Shown here: one piece after another, positions 1 through 12,000 of the stretch
Layout of the letters: every line of letters begins with the position of its first letter
How positions within the stretch are numbered: position 1 is the stretch's first letter
Assembly (NCBI GenBank): GCA_017506865.1
Contig: JAFCMP010000024.1
Coordinates: forward strand, 806,001 to 870,000
Direction: 5' to 3'
Length of the DNA stretch: 64,000 nt
Origin: Tribonema minus
Taxonomy: Eukaryota; Sar; Xanthophyceae; Tribonematales; Tribonemataceae
Notes under the pieces: generated by a model
The model's database searches: none
Told to the model about the DNA's origin: nothing
The model's input: the letters and a program-made list of their open reading frames with translations, nothing else
Program-made: the position numbers and the translations under genes

Positions 1-1729
1 GACGAAGCCGCCGTCGGCGTCGCAGCCCTTGAGCAGCACAAAGCGCGAGCTTGGGCGCCCTTCGGGCGTCGCCGTCGCCAGACACATGGCATTAGGGTCC
101 TGCCGCGGGGGGGGGGGGGGGGGGGGGGGGGGGGGCGTCGGGGGGGAGAACATCGCACGTCAGCACCGCCGTGGGTAAGCGTGGACTGGTGGGTGCTAAC
201 CCTAGCCCTAACCCTTACCAAAGAAGCACAGGCTCGGGCGCCCTTTGTCATCGTTGTCGCCAGGCACATATACGCGGCGTTCAGGTCGTGTGCGGGTGAG
301 GAGCGGCGAGGCGGCAAGTGTGATAAGTAGCAAAAAAGTCAAAACAACGACAACAACGCGCAGCTGCGTTGCCTCCAGGGCGCCGACAGCGCCTCACGCG
401 CGGTACGCACCGATCACCCCTGCCACACTTACTTCACTGAAGCATGATGCGCAGGCACGGTCAGGCTGCAGCTTCCGTGCAGGAGCAGTCACCAGCGTGG
501 CGCTGCGTGCCGCACGCGAACGCCGCTGGCGGTCATGAGTCATGACGCATAGTGAGCTGCACGTGCTTTGATTGTTCTGAGCGCTGTGACGCACATGCTT
601 GAAGCTGAAGTCGTGGGTCGAACCGGTTTCTCATCGATACGGGCCAGCGCGGGAGAGCCGCCGAGGAGCGCACAGTGAGCGGCACGTGCACACGCACACC
701 TGCAGCCCCGCGCACGTCGCGTCCGCCAGCCATATCTGAAACAGCTCGTGCACCACATCGCCTCAGAATGGTCAGATGCGGCGTTCCGATATCACGACAG
801 CGTCACGATGTGTCATGCACTCTGATGACGACAAGTACATACAGCTGGAAGCGACGCGCACGCACCTGCAGCCCGTCGCACATCGCGTCCCCGCTGAAAC
901 AGCTCCATCAGAGCGTGCCGCATTGACTAAGGATGTACACACACACACACACACACACACGCACGGCGTCCCAATGTTGCGACGTTGCGACGGCACACAT
1001 CCCATAACTAGTGCGTACAGCGAGCAGCGCGCGCGCGCAGACCTGCAGCCCCGCGCGCGTCGCGTCTGTGAGCCACGCCTGAAACAGCTCTTGCGCCGCA
1101 TCACCAGATATGACGGTACGATATCGCGACGGCGTCACGCCGTCATACACTGTGATGATGACAAGTACGGCGGCGAACGGCGCGCGCGCGCACCTGCAGC
1201 CCGGCGCGCATCGCGCCCGCCAGCCACGTCTGAAACAGCTCCTGCGCCGCATTGCCCCGGGCTCAGATGCGGCGCTGCGATATCGCGAGGACATCCCAGG
1301 GTCGTACATTGTGATGACCAGCGCATACAGTGAGCTGCGCGCGCGCACCTGCAGCCCGGCGCGTGTCGCGTCCGCCAGCCACGTCTGAAACAGCTCCATG
1401 GGGTCCCCCGGCGCGCAGCCCTCCTCCAGGGGGTCTGCCCTGTACTCCTCCCGCAGATCGGGCAGCGCAACCGCGCTTCCGTCCGGCGCTTGTAACGCCA
1501 TTCTAGCGCTGCCGAAACGGGCCCGCTGCTGCGCGAGCTTCAGGAGCGGCGTCCTCGCGGCAGTGCACAGGGGCGACAGTCGCACGGCGGCGGCGGCGAC
1601 GGTGCTGCAGGCGAGGGATGCCAGCATGGTGAGCACCAGCAGCAGCGGCGGAAGGGGAAGCGGCGCCTGTGGTAGCGGCGTGGCGGCGCGTGCGGTGCGG
1701 CGCGCTGCTGCCGCTGCTGCTGCGGGCAT
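1..1729 (-). CDS. PNPO: Pyridoxamine 5'-phosphate oxidase (PNPO/PdxH family), 5' part, cut by window edge
   Basis: Two exons are visible: 1349-1729 (127 codons, ATG at 1729) and 1-99, which continues beyond the window. They join in frame, CAG|GAC. The join gives [18 protein letters not shown] followed by [11 protein letters not shown], the FMN-dependent PNPO signature; just upstream lie [12 protein letters not shown] and [12 protein letters not shown], the usual start of the PNPO fold. The family oxidises pyridoxamine or pyridoxine 5'-phosphate to pyridoxal phosphate. The first 60 or so residues are Ala-rich with a hydrophobic run ([16 protein letters not shown]), so an organelle or signal presequence is likely; it lacks a clear plastid Phe motif. 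The 1249-bp intron holds several decayed copies of the exon 1 3' end and one of the exon 2 5' end. The identification is firm; the C-terminal half is off the window. Confidence 0.88.
104..136. repeat. Poly-G/C run at the PNPO intron acceptor
   Basis: An uninterrupted G run of about 29 bases on + is the C-rich pyrimidine tract just before the exon 2 acceptor on -. Similar C tracts precede acceptors across the window, for example near 12021, 26830, 32150, 46656, 48040 and 53767. Confidence 0.8.
222..278 (-). repeat. Decayed copy of PNPO exon 2 5' end
   Basis: The + strand text AGCACAGGCTCGGGCGCCCT followed by GTCGCCAGGCACAT resembles the live exon 2 segment at about 36-90 (AGCACAAAGCGCGAGCTTGG, then GCCGTCGCCAGACACATGG) with substitutions. 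It lies inside the intron upstream, in gene orientation, of the live acceptor, so it is an acceptor-side relic. Confidence 0.6.
540..1348 (-). repeat. Ladder of decayed copies of PNPO exon 1 3' end
   Basis: The live exon ends ...AGCTGTTTCAGACGTGG...CTGCAG|GTGCGC with its donor at 1348. The + strand block reading GCCAGCCACGTCTGAAACAG and CCTGCAGCCC, with varying damage, recurs with its CCTGCAG near 1193, 1042, 865 and 699, and a weaker trace lies near 551-570. Spacing is about 150-177 bp. Each copy keeps a donor-like CAG|GT but carries frame damage. Read as one frame these copies make a long spurious ORF. Confidence 0.85.
934..961. repeat. (AC)n microsatellite in PNPO intron
   Basis: About 13 AC units lie between two exon-edge relics. 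Simple sequence only. Confidence 0.9.
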
Positions 1730-3668
1730 CTGCGGAGTGATCGGGCATTGAGCGCAAGGTGTGCTAGTGAATGTGGAGGAGACGTGATATGTTACAAACT
1801 TATCTTCTACTGGAGTCAACTGGTGCAGATTGCAAGTCTTGCTCGCACCGCAATAGCATAGGGAAATTGCTTTCTTCCGCCTCTGAGGCTTGGTTTCAAT
1901 GGACTTCCGACGCAGCTGCAGCTTTCGCATCAATCTATGGATAGTTCCCGAACCTGAGCAGTAACGTGTGGGGGGAACTGAATTTAGATTATGCTCAGTG
2001 CACGTAAGCGCTGATAGGATGCCAGTAGATCTCAGTACCCTTCGCCTCGCCGCTTTTGATTTCTTTTGATTGCCGATGCTCACACATGTACAAAATGGCT
2101 TGTAGGATGCAATAGGTACCCTGCGACGTGGCTTGCTGAGAGCGCACACCGCTAGCAGTGACTGTGCAAGGTCTGACTGTGCAAGGTTTCTGCTCTGCTC
2201 GCATGAAAACCTGTGCTCCGTATTGATGTTCCTGCATGGCGCACAATAGCATGTCCGAATTACGTCCATTCACCTGCTGACAGTCGCTCTTGATCAAGTG
2301 TAGTACCAGAGCGAGCTACTGTAACAGAGTGCGGTCAGATCAACTTCTGCATGTGACCCTCCCCTCTTGAGGTTCGAATCACGGTGCTGAAGCTTCGAGA
2401 ATTTGTGTCGTTTCAAGTCTCGCACCTGCGGCGGCAAGCAGTCCGGATGCTCGTTTCGGTCGGCTTGGATCCAAAGCACACGACACCATGACCCAGAACA
2501 GGTGCCAGCCGTTAACGCAATGGCGGTGGCACCCGCTTACTTGTCTGCCGAAGCCCTCGTTCGAGCATACTGCGGTCGATGACTTTGCACGCCACGATCG
2601 ATAGTGCGCGGAAAGCCAGCCTGAAGAGTCGGCGGCGCTTTGCACGGTGTGAAACAGGTTTCAAAACACAAACACTAATGATCCGAGGATCTTTGACTCA
2701 ATCTGCTACATGTGCACTTGACAAGCAGCACCTGCCTCATGAAGTGTGCATGTCACAGCGGCGTCCAGCTCATGGTCGAAGTCAGTGTGTGGACGCGATA
2801 GCAGAGACGCTTGAGGCACCTGAGGAAGCGATTTGGGCCAGCAGCACAGACTCTCACGGACTTCAACAATTCTGAATCAAGGGCTATGCTGTCCACGTGC
2901 TGCAGTTGAAGCTGCCGCAGCATGATGTGTCGCACATCCACACACGCTGTATACTTACTCAAAGGCTGTCTTCAAGTACGTGTAGGCACTACTGCAGCAG
3001 TGGATGACTCAAGAGGCCCTGCGCTACGCTAAATACGACTGTAACAACACAGCGCACACAAACCGTTTGTTTAGGTCCGCACATCACCATAATAGAGTAC
3101 ACCGCCCCGCAAGTGAAAGCAAGTGAGACTAACTCAAAGGCATGCATAGCAGACACACGTAGCTTTTGCAGTGCGCTCAGCTGCAGCCATCACTTGAAGT
3201 TCATCATGATCAGCAGCGCAGTGACGGCATGCAACCAACCATCGCAGTTCAGTACAATGCATTTTTCATTGAACTGCCTCTCGCATGGGAAAACATGAAG
3301 TGCCACCGCCAGCAGCAAGAGCAGCAGCACAAAGCTTCATGCACTCAGCATCTATCTTTTCAGTGCCAATTACAGCGTGAGACAAAGTTACAACTGTCAA
3401 AGACAGCTTTGCTGGCAGTGCCACACGTTGTCAGTATTTGAGACCTAGACCACTCTGCGAGCAAGAACTTGCGATCGCCGCCCCACACTAAGTACACGCA
3501 ATCAATCGGATCAGTCAACCTGGGACAGTGAGGCTGGACTCGCCTTGTTTACCTGGAGCCGTCTGTGCTGGTACCGACTGGTGCGAGCCGCAGTTAGGCC
3601 AGCTGAGCCGTGCTCCGCCATACTCTCCTCTGCTCCGTTGCATGTAAGCCAGCGGCGACGATTCTGTC
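1730..3668. other. Intergenic stretch between PNPO and the armadillo-repeat gene
   Basis: I see no supportable gene. GC content is lower than in the exons. It must hold the PNPO promoter and 5' UTR and the 3' end of the armadillo-repeat gene. Short ORFs on both strands lack family motifs and splice context. Confidence 0.6.
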
Positions 3669-4844
3669 TTATTCGCGCTCCCACGCACTGAGTGCGCGCA
3701 AAGCAGCGCTGGTGACTGAATCGTCCCTGAACCCCTGCAGAGCGTCTCTGACCATGCGGAACGCACCCGCGCTGTAGAGCATGTCATGGCTTGCAGGTGC
3801 ATTCTCAGCGAGCTCAGCAATCGCAGTCACAGCTAGTGCGAGCATGGTCTCGTAGCAACGGCGTTGCTGCCAGGGATCTAGGCAAACCGCTGTCATGCGA
3901 TCCGGGTCGTCGTTATTCATGCATGAGATATTGTCGATGGCTGCAATGATCGCATCCACAGTGCCCGCAATGAGCCGAGTAGCGCCGCCGACGCCGCTGC
4001 GGCGCGCCATCGCCACCACCGCAGTCAGCGGGGCCTCCGCAAAGTACGGGTCCTCGGCCGGCATGGACATGAGCAGCTGCACAAGTGCGGCGGCGGCGCC
4101 GGCATTGAGGAGCTGCAGCGTTGTGCCGCCGCTCTCATCGCAGTCGGCGAGACTGGCAATCACCTCCGCGCCGGCGCGCTGCACGGCAGGGTGAGTAGGA
4201 TGCATTCGCATGGCGGCGATGGTCGCTTCGGCCGCGTGCGCATCCCGGAGGCGCTGCGCAGCGCCGGCAGCGTTCGATGCGCCCAGGAAGCGTAGTACAT
4301 GCAGGGCCAAGGTCTGCACATCCGTGTGGTGCATATGAGTGTGGAGCGCTGAGACCAAGACCTCGATGGCACCAGCTGTTACCAGCTCATACGCGCCGTC
4401 GTAGTGTTGCATGTCACCGGCGTCATCCGCAGTGTCGCTGCCGTACGCCAGTGCGCGCATGGCCCCAGATGCGGCAGACTGTACGTGAGCATCACCTGCG
4501 TGCACATCCATAGCCGCCACCAGCGCTGTCGCAACTCCGGCAGCACGGAGTTTGCGGCGGTTCGTAGAGCCGCTGCAGGCAAGGCTCAACACCGCGGTAC
4601 ACACAGCCGCCTGGACGGCAGCGTCAAGCCTGTGCCTGGTGAGAGCAGAGACCAAAGTCGTGCATGCCTCTGCCCATGCTGGATAGCTAACATAGGCCTT
4701 CGGAGGTATATGGCGCCTCATGACTTTTGAGAATGCGCGAGCGCCCCACACCTGGATGCTGGCGTCATCAGCGAAAGCTCGCATCAGCGCCAGCACCTGA
4801 TTCTCTCGCGTTTGAGAGGCGTGCTGCTGCTCGCCATAGTCCAT
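3669..4844 (-). CDS. Armadillo/HEAT-like repeat protein, single exon, 391 aa
   Basis: An uninterrupted ORF runs from ATG at 4844 to a TAA at 3669. The protein is mostly helical repeats of about 42-50 residues, each with a hydrophobic LVSAL/VAAM-type helix followed by a VQ..A...L helix. Examples are VATALVAAMDVHAGDAHVQS, IEVLVSALHTH.HHTDVQTLA, EATIAAMRMHPTHPAVQRAG and AAALVQLLMSMP. This periodicity is that of armadillo folds, which act as protein-protein scaffolds; the partner cannot be told. It starts MDYGEQQ with no signal peptide or membrane segment, so it is probably cytosolic or nuclear. It is the only intronless, undamaged long ORF here and carries no exon-edge relics, so it may be a retrocopy or a rapidly expanded family member. 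The real 5' end could include an upstream exon. Confidence 0.8.
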   Translation of the reverse strand: MDYGEQQHASQTRENQVLALMRAFADDASIQVWGARAFSKVMRRHIPPKAYVSYPAWAEACTTLVSALTRHRLDAAVQAAVCTAVLSLACSGSTNRRKLRAAGVATALVAAMDVHAGDAHVQSAASGAMRALAYGSDTADDAGDMQHYDGAYELVTAGAIEVLVSALHTHMHHTDVQTLALHVLRFLGASNAAGAAQRLRDAHAAEATIAAMRMHPTHPAVQRAGAEVIASLADCDESGGTTLQLLNAGAAAALVQLLMSMPAEDPYFAEAPLTAVVAMARRSGVGGATRLIAGTVDAIIAAIDNISCMNNDDPDRMTAVCLDPWQQRRCYETMLALAVTAIAELAENAPASHDMLYSAGAFRMVRDALQGFRDDSVTSAALRALSAWERE

Positions 4845-5599
4845 AGTTAATAGCCGACCCGGTTATGTGAAGCTGTCACAGGCTGCTTCGCGGCTGTCAC
4901 GACAGCCGCCCGATCAATGAAGCGTAGTGGGAGACAGGAACGGACTCGTTCGGCTTGAAAGAAGATTCAGTACACGTGATTAGGAGGAGTGAGAACAGCA
5001 CAGCGAAGTGCAGACCAGGTCACTGTTGCGCAGATGCTGCCCCACACATACTATGATACATACCGATCTGCGCACGATGTCTTTCTGCGAACGTCCGGTG
5101 CGTTTCACGTGAAAGCTGTGCGGCCACCGGCGCAGCAGCTTACCTCGACCTTCGGGCGTCGAAGCTCTGTTCTTATCCTCGAGAGCTGCTGGAAAGATCT
5201 GCTGCCAACCCCATCCGCAGGCTTGCTACCCCACATCAAACGAGACAGTTGAAGGTGAAGAGTTCATCTGCGAAACTCTCCATACCATAGCTCTTATTTA
5301 GCTCTGGCACAGTGCGATGCGGCGATAGGTGTGCCGTTGCCATCAGGGGCAATGACTGCGTTCCATTTGTTAATAACGACAGGCGTAAGCGCGTGCTGCC
5401 AGTGTATCGCGAGGGAGGTGTGGCGGCGCCAGAAGGCACGCGTTGCGCAAGATTGTAGCTGCCCTGCGAGCTCTGCTCGGCGAGTGCGTGTAGCAGCGCC
5501 GGGTGTCGCGTTACATAGCCGAAGTGGTCAAAGGCTGCGGAGAATGGTATGTGTAGTGGGGTCCAAGGCCTCTGCGACTAACATCTGTTCCTGTGAAGC
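4845..5599. other. Intergenic stretch, no gene seen
   Basis: This lies between the armadillo gene start and the retroelement remnant. Short ORFs only; nothing recognisable. It should contain the armadillo gene promoter. Confidence 0.5.
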
Positions 5600-7460
5600 C
5601 AAGTCAAGCACGCGCTGCACATCGCGCGCGCCCCCCTCAGCCTGACGGAGCTGTTCACCTGACAGTCTATGCAACAGGCTACTTCAACGCCGCCGCGCAT
5701 TCTTGTGCAACGTCCTGCCGCTATCGTTTTTGCGCTCTGCTGCATTTTCGGGACCGGGAGGCAGACCTGGTCGCTGCCGAAATTGATGTCCAAAAACTTG
5801 TTGAGTCCGTGGACGCGTAGCGTAGCGGCGGAAAGGGGCAAGGGTGTCCCAGTCGAGACCGCGGAGGTGGGCTACCTGCTTGAGCAGCTGATAGAACGAG
5901 TCGACGAGCAAGTCATGCCGCGTGACATTAAGCTCATGTGTGCAGCAGTGCAAGTGCGCTCCTGAGTCCATTGGCCTGTGGCACTTGGGCACCGCGCGGC
6001 AGCAGGGGCGGGGCGCTCCATGCCCAGGTGGTGCCGCAGCGTCTCGCGGCATTCAGGTGGCAACATGGTCTCCGCTGGGTCAGTGCTCAGCATTGCACCG
6101 AGAAACCCGTGGCCCCCTTGGAGGCGCCGCTGGGCCACGCCACAACTGCCTCTAGCGCATCTGCTACCTCCAGCCGGCGCAGCTGCGTGGCGGCGAGCAC
6201 TGCCGCATCTAGCACCTGCGAGAGCGTCACTTGATGCCGCAGTAGCACGGCGGCCGGAGGGGCCTGGGCACAGTCGGACTCGCGTGCCGCCGCTGGCGCG
6301 GCGCGGCGCGGCTCGCGTCGGCGTGAGCCCGCATTCCTGGTCCCGCAGCTCCGCCCGCCCGTTGCAGCAGGTCCCACAGCGCCTGCCATGCGCCGTCATC
6401 CTGGCGCCAGTCGCGGCACTATAATAAGGGCGGGAGCTGTGCAAGCGTCGCCGCAGTGTCACGGTCTTCGCCGCCGCTGCTGCAGGCATAGCTATGTGTG
6501 TGAAGGTGAAGCCGTAGCGGGCGTGCTCCAGGAGGCGGCTGCGCGTCGCAGGTGGAACCGCCGCCAGCGCCAGCTCCATACTATGCACCCAAGGTCGCTT
6601 GCTACATTTGCGGCACATGCACGCGGCGCTGCGTCCAGCACGCCCAAGTAACCACTCCCCAGCCGCAGATGTACACGCACCTGCTGAAGCGCTGGCAGCG
6701 CCACTGGAGCCTCGCCACCCCAGTCGGCGCGGCGTATCCATGCCACTGCCGCCACCCACGGAGGGGGGTGGCACCGCCGCTGCGTCCGCGCCGCGGCGGT
6801 CATTACCTGCCGCGTCCTCGTGGGCCGGCGGTGCAAGCCCGCGGATGGCTCCTGCGCCAGCGTGGCCATGGACGCTAGCTAGCGTGCTTATAATGGCGTC
6901 AAAGCCGTAGCTCCGGAGTCCTTGTGCGTGAGGGTCGGCGCAGTGTTGCGCGCGACCGTCCCTGTGCCTGCGGGGACGCACATCTTCCATCTGCACCAGC
7001 TCAGCAAGCACCGGCGGTTGGTGCCGGGGCACGAAGAGTCGCCGCCACGTGGGCGCGCACAAAGTCCTCAGTGCCGACCGGCGCCCCCATCAGCGCGATG
7101 CCGTCGTCACATACTGGTACGGGAACCTCCGCGGCGGCAAAGGCAGCTCTGGCGCGCTCACGAGCGCCGCCGGGCCCCGAGGCCGGCACCAGCTCCGCGC
7201 ATTTCGTGATGTTGACCTGGAAGTTCAACTCGCTCAGCGCCTGTTGTACGGAGCAGAAGGCGCGGCCGAAGTGGCCGAGTACCGGCGCGTCACAACTAGG
7301 CGTCATGATGGTGAGGTCATCGCGGTAGCCTGGAAGCGCCACTTGCAGGAACTTTGTGCAGGCAGCCACCATGGTGCCACGCAGTGCCAGCGCAAACAGC
7401 AGCGGCCCCAAGGGGTCGCTCTGCTGCACGCCCTGTTGCGGGGGGAGGATGACGGCGTCA
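5600..7460 (-). pseudogene. Decayed reverse transcriptase (non-LTR-type retroelement remnant)
   Basis: Read on the - strand from about 7460 down. The first frame has GVQQSDPLGPLLFALAL, the RT block normally reading GVQQGDPLGPLLF, then a Y-R-D-D box (GYRDDLTIM, about 7330-7310), the catalytic palm motif normally YxDD. After that the frame changes repeatedly. GFLGAMLSTDP.ETMLPPE appears near 6120-6050. A Cys/His segment ending HDLLVDSFYQLLKQV lies near 5960-5890. That order (RT palm, conserved spacer, C/H-containing C-terminal domain) fits one family of algal RT proteins. No single frame spans it and the 5' fingers region is absent, so it is dead. I give the boundaries only roughly and saw no poly-A tail or target duplication. 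Confidence 0.75.
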
Positions 7461-9086
7461 GCATGCCTATCTACGCCATTGTAGCCTTGAAGTTGAGCGC
7501 TGATTAATGTACTGGGGAATCCATGCTGACATTGTGTTCTTTAAGCGATTGCAATTATTGCTTCATGGCACCACCTTCAAAGTTTGCTCATGGCCTACAT
7601 GGCTCTCAGAGTTTCACAACCCTGCGTAAGTAGGTGCACTTGCACTCCAGCTTGGCGTGACGGGGCTAGCGAGTTGCAGTTCAAGAGGCGACATCATTCA
7701 TAAATTTGCTTCATCAGGATCTACCACTGGCAGGTAAAGAAGTGGGCTATAGAACTATAGTGCTCAGAAGGTCCCGCACGGGCTGCGTTCACATCCAAGG
7801 TATAAAGCGCAGCACAAGACTGCCCCTGTGCTGGGCAGCAGAGCTTAGAAGCACAGCATCATGTCACCATGTAGTAGTGCCGTTGTACTACATAGTATAT
7901 ATATATATATATATCCACATGTAGTTTCCAAAACGTATTGGCACCGCAATTGATGTAGGTGCACTCAACAAGCTTGACGCTGCAAACTGTAAGGCTGCAG
8001 GCCTCTCAACATATTGTATGGCAACCTGCATTGAAGGTACAGCTGCTATGTGCGCCCTGATATCCTGTGTTGCATCAGATATTCAACAACTTAAGTCAAT
8101 TGAATGCACAAGCCAGCCCGCCTGCGCTTCGCCGAGCAGTCCTTGTCCATGAGCGTCGTGATCACTTAGCCATTAGAGTTGCCGCTGCTGAGCAGTGTCC
8201 ATGCACCGCAATATTGACTTCATACTGTCATTGCTATTGATGCTGTCGCAGTGGTAGCTCGACGCCTGCAGAGATGCATGCACAAGGGATGCGCATCAAA
8301 CTATGTGTCCGACACCAGAGGACAACGATGGGGGCACTGTATGGGGTGTACACGAAGGCAACAGCATACCAGAAGGCAGCCACACAAGCAGCGCATGTTG
8401 ATGAGCCTGATCTTAGTATCGTACACTATGCGTTCATGTCAGTCATACTGCCTCTCTTGGGCAGCATACTGGGCAATCTACTTGCGATGGGGGTTTACGG
8501 CATACATAGCCCAGGTATACACATCGAAATATGTCCACAGTCCCTCATCATCTCTCAAGCTATGGATCCACGCGTTCCAAGGCGCTCAGCATCAACTGCT
8601 AGAACTCACTGCTAAGCCGGGACCTGGTTTGCTGGATTAGCACTTGGATTAGGCGCGGCTTGGCCTGCAGATGCATGCAACTCAAATGAGAGCTGTCTTG
8701 TCTGGTTGCAAACATTTCAAACCATCCTGCTGCTGCAATGCAGTCGTCCTCATGCTATGAGTTTTTTTTCCTCGTCAAGAGCATAGCATGCAAGCTGCGG
8801 CACACCGAGCTTCAAACGTTTCAATCTTGTAACCGTTGTGATGATTCTTTGATCTTTTTTGTTGTGTAGTGATGTGGTGCCTGTGCCAGTGCTATTGAGC
8901 TGCCTTCGTCAGACTTTTGAGTAATGGATAATGCATTTCTGCCATCAATATTCACTCCGACGGTGTGGTTGCTAGGCCGTGTGTGTGTGGAAGCCTGACT
9001 CAGCTCGAACATAGAAGAATTCCAAGTTTGCGAGCGATTGTTGGCTCCAAGAGCACTCTTCTGCTGCCAGCAACCCTCACTCACAG
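7461..9086. other. Intergenic stretch between retroelement remnant and SDR gene
   Basis: GC content is lower here. There is a (TA)n tract at 7896-7913. A 113-codon ATG ORF at 8274-8615 has one hydrophobic stretch but no family resemblance, so I do not call it a gene. The SDR promoter should lie in the last few hundred bases. Confidence 0.5.
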
Positions 9087-12000
9087 ATGTTCATCAAGGC
9101 CGCTAGCGTTGGACTTCTGCTTACAAGGCAAGCAACAGCTTTCAACAGCATCGCGCAGGTACGAACACGGAGCCGCGAGTTACGAGTTTTTAGTCGCGAG
9201 GATCCGTCAGGAACTGTTGTGATGAGACCTGTATGGTTCGTCACGAGGTGCTTGCGCAAGTTTTTGCTAAATGGCACGAGCACTTTTGAACCCGTCCCGG
9301 CTTTCATCGTGTGTACACATCTGAGCCAGACGCTTGTAGCCTGAGCGTGATGATTTACGTCAACGTGTGCGTGCGCGCAGGTGTTCTCCTCAAGCATCAT
9401 TTTCCATCTCAAACTTGTAACGCGTCATCTCGTGTCGTGCTTGCAGGTTTCGGCTCGTACACCAGTCAAGTCAGCAGTAGCAGCTCTCAGGATGTCTACC
9501 AGCACCGACCAGTTCACTCGCGCGGACCCCTCCGCTGGGGAGCCGGGTGCCGCCCCTACGAGCCTCAAGTACCCTGGTCTGAGCAAGGACATGGAGACAA
9601 AACCAGACTACGGAGAGGACACGTACCGCGGCACTGACAGGCTCAAGGGCAAGCGCGCGGTCATCACCGGTGGCGACTCCGGTGAGTCTGGATCTGGGTG
9701 TAGTTGCTGTACGGTATTCTACACCTTTTGCCTAAGATCCACACGAAAATTTGGAGCCGAAAGCCTGCATAGAGTGCAACAGGTTGTAGCCCGAGCTTTG
9801 CCCTGGTTGCCAGATCAGTATCCAGCCGATGCTCAACACATGAGGCTTGCATCGCGTTACAAGCAAGCATAGCAACAAATATTGTTAAGGGATGTGTGAC
9901 CCTGCAACTTTTGTATACAACCCCCCCCTTTTTTTGCCATCTACACATTCACTCATCCTTGTCATAGAGTGCAGGCAATGTTGTTGCATTCTCGCACAAA
10001 CCTGTGTGCCCAGGGCATTGTCGTTGTCAGTTGCTATTTCGAAAGTACTGCTGAGTATGTCTTTGCAATATACAGGTAGCACTTCCTAATTGGACTCACC
10101 TTTCTGAGCGCTGCAAGTAAGTGACGCCTTCGCCTGTCAGCATGAGGCGCACATGTGATCATTAGCAATATACAACAAAAAATTCACTTCTATCCATGTT
10201 CTTGGGTTTGGCACTCTTGATTTCTCGTGCTTAATCTTAAAAAATCTTCCTGAGAATTGCAGGTATTGATTATGCGATCACCTCGCTTTTTCGTACGAGA
10301 ATTCTGACAGGCGGACATCTGCCTTGCACAGTCAATCATAAAAATCCTCTAGCACGAAGCTTGAAAGTATAATTTGAGACTTTCAGTTGATAGTTGCATG
10401 TGCTGATCTCCTCACCCTCGCTAAGCGCCCATTGCAGGCATCAACCGCGCCATCTTGCTCGCGCTCGCGTGCGAGCGTGCACACATCCTTTTTCATAAAG
10501 TGAATCACCAAGCCCTACAGAATTGAAGTCTCAGATGCACCTGGAGGAGGCAAGTAGAGGGACATGTTTGCATGTGCCATGTTCTCATCTGCACTGTGCA
10601 CTGCAGGCATCGGCCGCGCCATCGCGCTCGCCTTGGTGTGCGAGGGCGCGGATGTTCTCATCACATAGTGAAATGTTATGTGTTCCTAGACAACCGAAGT
10701 TCAATCATTCGCATGGAATAGAAGTCTTGTAGAAGTGCTTGCATGCACCAGCATTTTCATCATTACTGGTCGCTGCAGGTATCGGCCGTGCTGTCGCGCT
10801 GGCCTTTGTGCAAGAGGGCATGGACATTCTCATCATATGATGACTTTTCAAGTGATCCTAAAGAAATTCAATTAAAATTAAACAATGAACACGATAAACT
10901 TTGAAGTATAGTTGCATGCATTAATGATTCCATCATATTACTGGTTGCCGCAGGCATAGGCCGCGCCACTGCACTCGCCTTCGCGCGCGAGGGTGCGGAT
11001 GTCCTCATCAGCTACCTTGAAGTAGAGGAGGAGGATGCAAAGGAGACGGAGCGCCTGGTGAAGGACGCTGGCCGCAAGATTGTCAAGGTCCCAGGTGACA
11101 TCCGCAGCATCGAGCACTGTGAGAAGATTATCAGCACAGCTGTTAAGGAGATGGGCGGTATCGACATCCTGTTCAACAACGCCGGCTTCCAGGTGCGCTG
11201 TGGGCTGTTGCATGTGGCCTGTGTTGTTTGTTGTTGCGCTTGAAGTGGCATAGGGGGGCCCTTCCCGCTCTGAATTTGTTGTCTCATGAGGCGGCTACAT
11301 GGTATATGCCTTGAAACCTTGCCATTGATTGTTCTTGGAGGATCTCATTATAGTAATGATAGGGTTTGGTTTAGAGTTAGGGTGTGCCATGGCCACTGCA
11401 CATCAACCAGCTGTACCAGGTTTTCGCCTGCAGCAGTATTGCGTCTACCTGAATAGAGAGTTGGCGAAAGCCTGCCTGGAGCGCCGCTATCGCAGCGTTG
11501 CGCTCAGGTGACTATAGGTTATACTGAATGCTGATGACACCTGGTGCATGACACTCAACACATAGCAGCATGTCAACAGCTGCGCACTTGGTCTGCTGCC
11601 CCCTTCCCCCTACACAGATGCCCCAGGAGACCCTCATGGACATCTCTCCCGAGCAGTTCGACCGCACCATGAAGACCAACATCTACGCGCCCTTCTGGCT
11701 GAGCCGCGCTGCCATCCCGCACATGAAGCCCGGGGCCACCATCATCAACACGGCCAGCGTCTTTGGCTTCCAGTCGCCTCCCCTGCTGGTAGACTACGCC
11801 ACTTCAAAGGTGAGGTCACTGATATTTAAGTTGCGTTCAGAAAAGATCGAGAGCACTACAACCAGACAAGCATGATTTCAGAGGAGGAACACGCTTGTCA
11901 GTTGGCATGCGCTCGCCCCCTTAAGTGGGGCGGTCTGAAGACCACTGTCATGTGTTTCGCACACTTGCTTTTAACCACATCTCACCACTCATGTCCATCT

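Noticed and set aside
908..2269. A 453-codon ORF on - covering the PNPO start
   Set aside because: It reads upstream UTR sequence, the true exon 1 and then several decayed exon copies. PNPO homology stops at the donor at 1348 and resumes at 1-99.
5872..7062. A 396-codon ORF on -
   Set aside because: It is a shadow frame over the decayed reverse transcriptase; family motifs appear in other frames and only fragments fall in this one.
8274..8615. A 113-codon + ORF with one hydrophobic segment
   Set aside because: No family resemblance, no splice context, and low coding bias in a lower-GC intergenic stretch.
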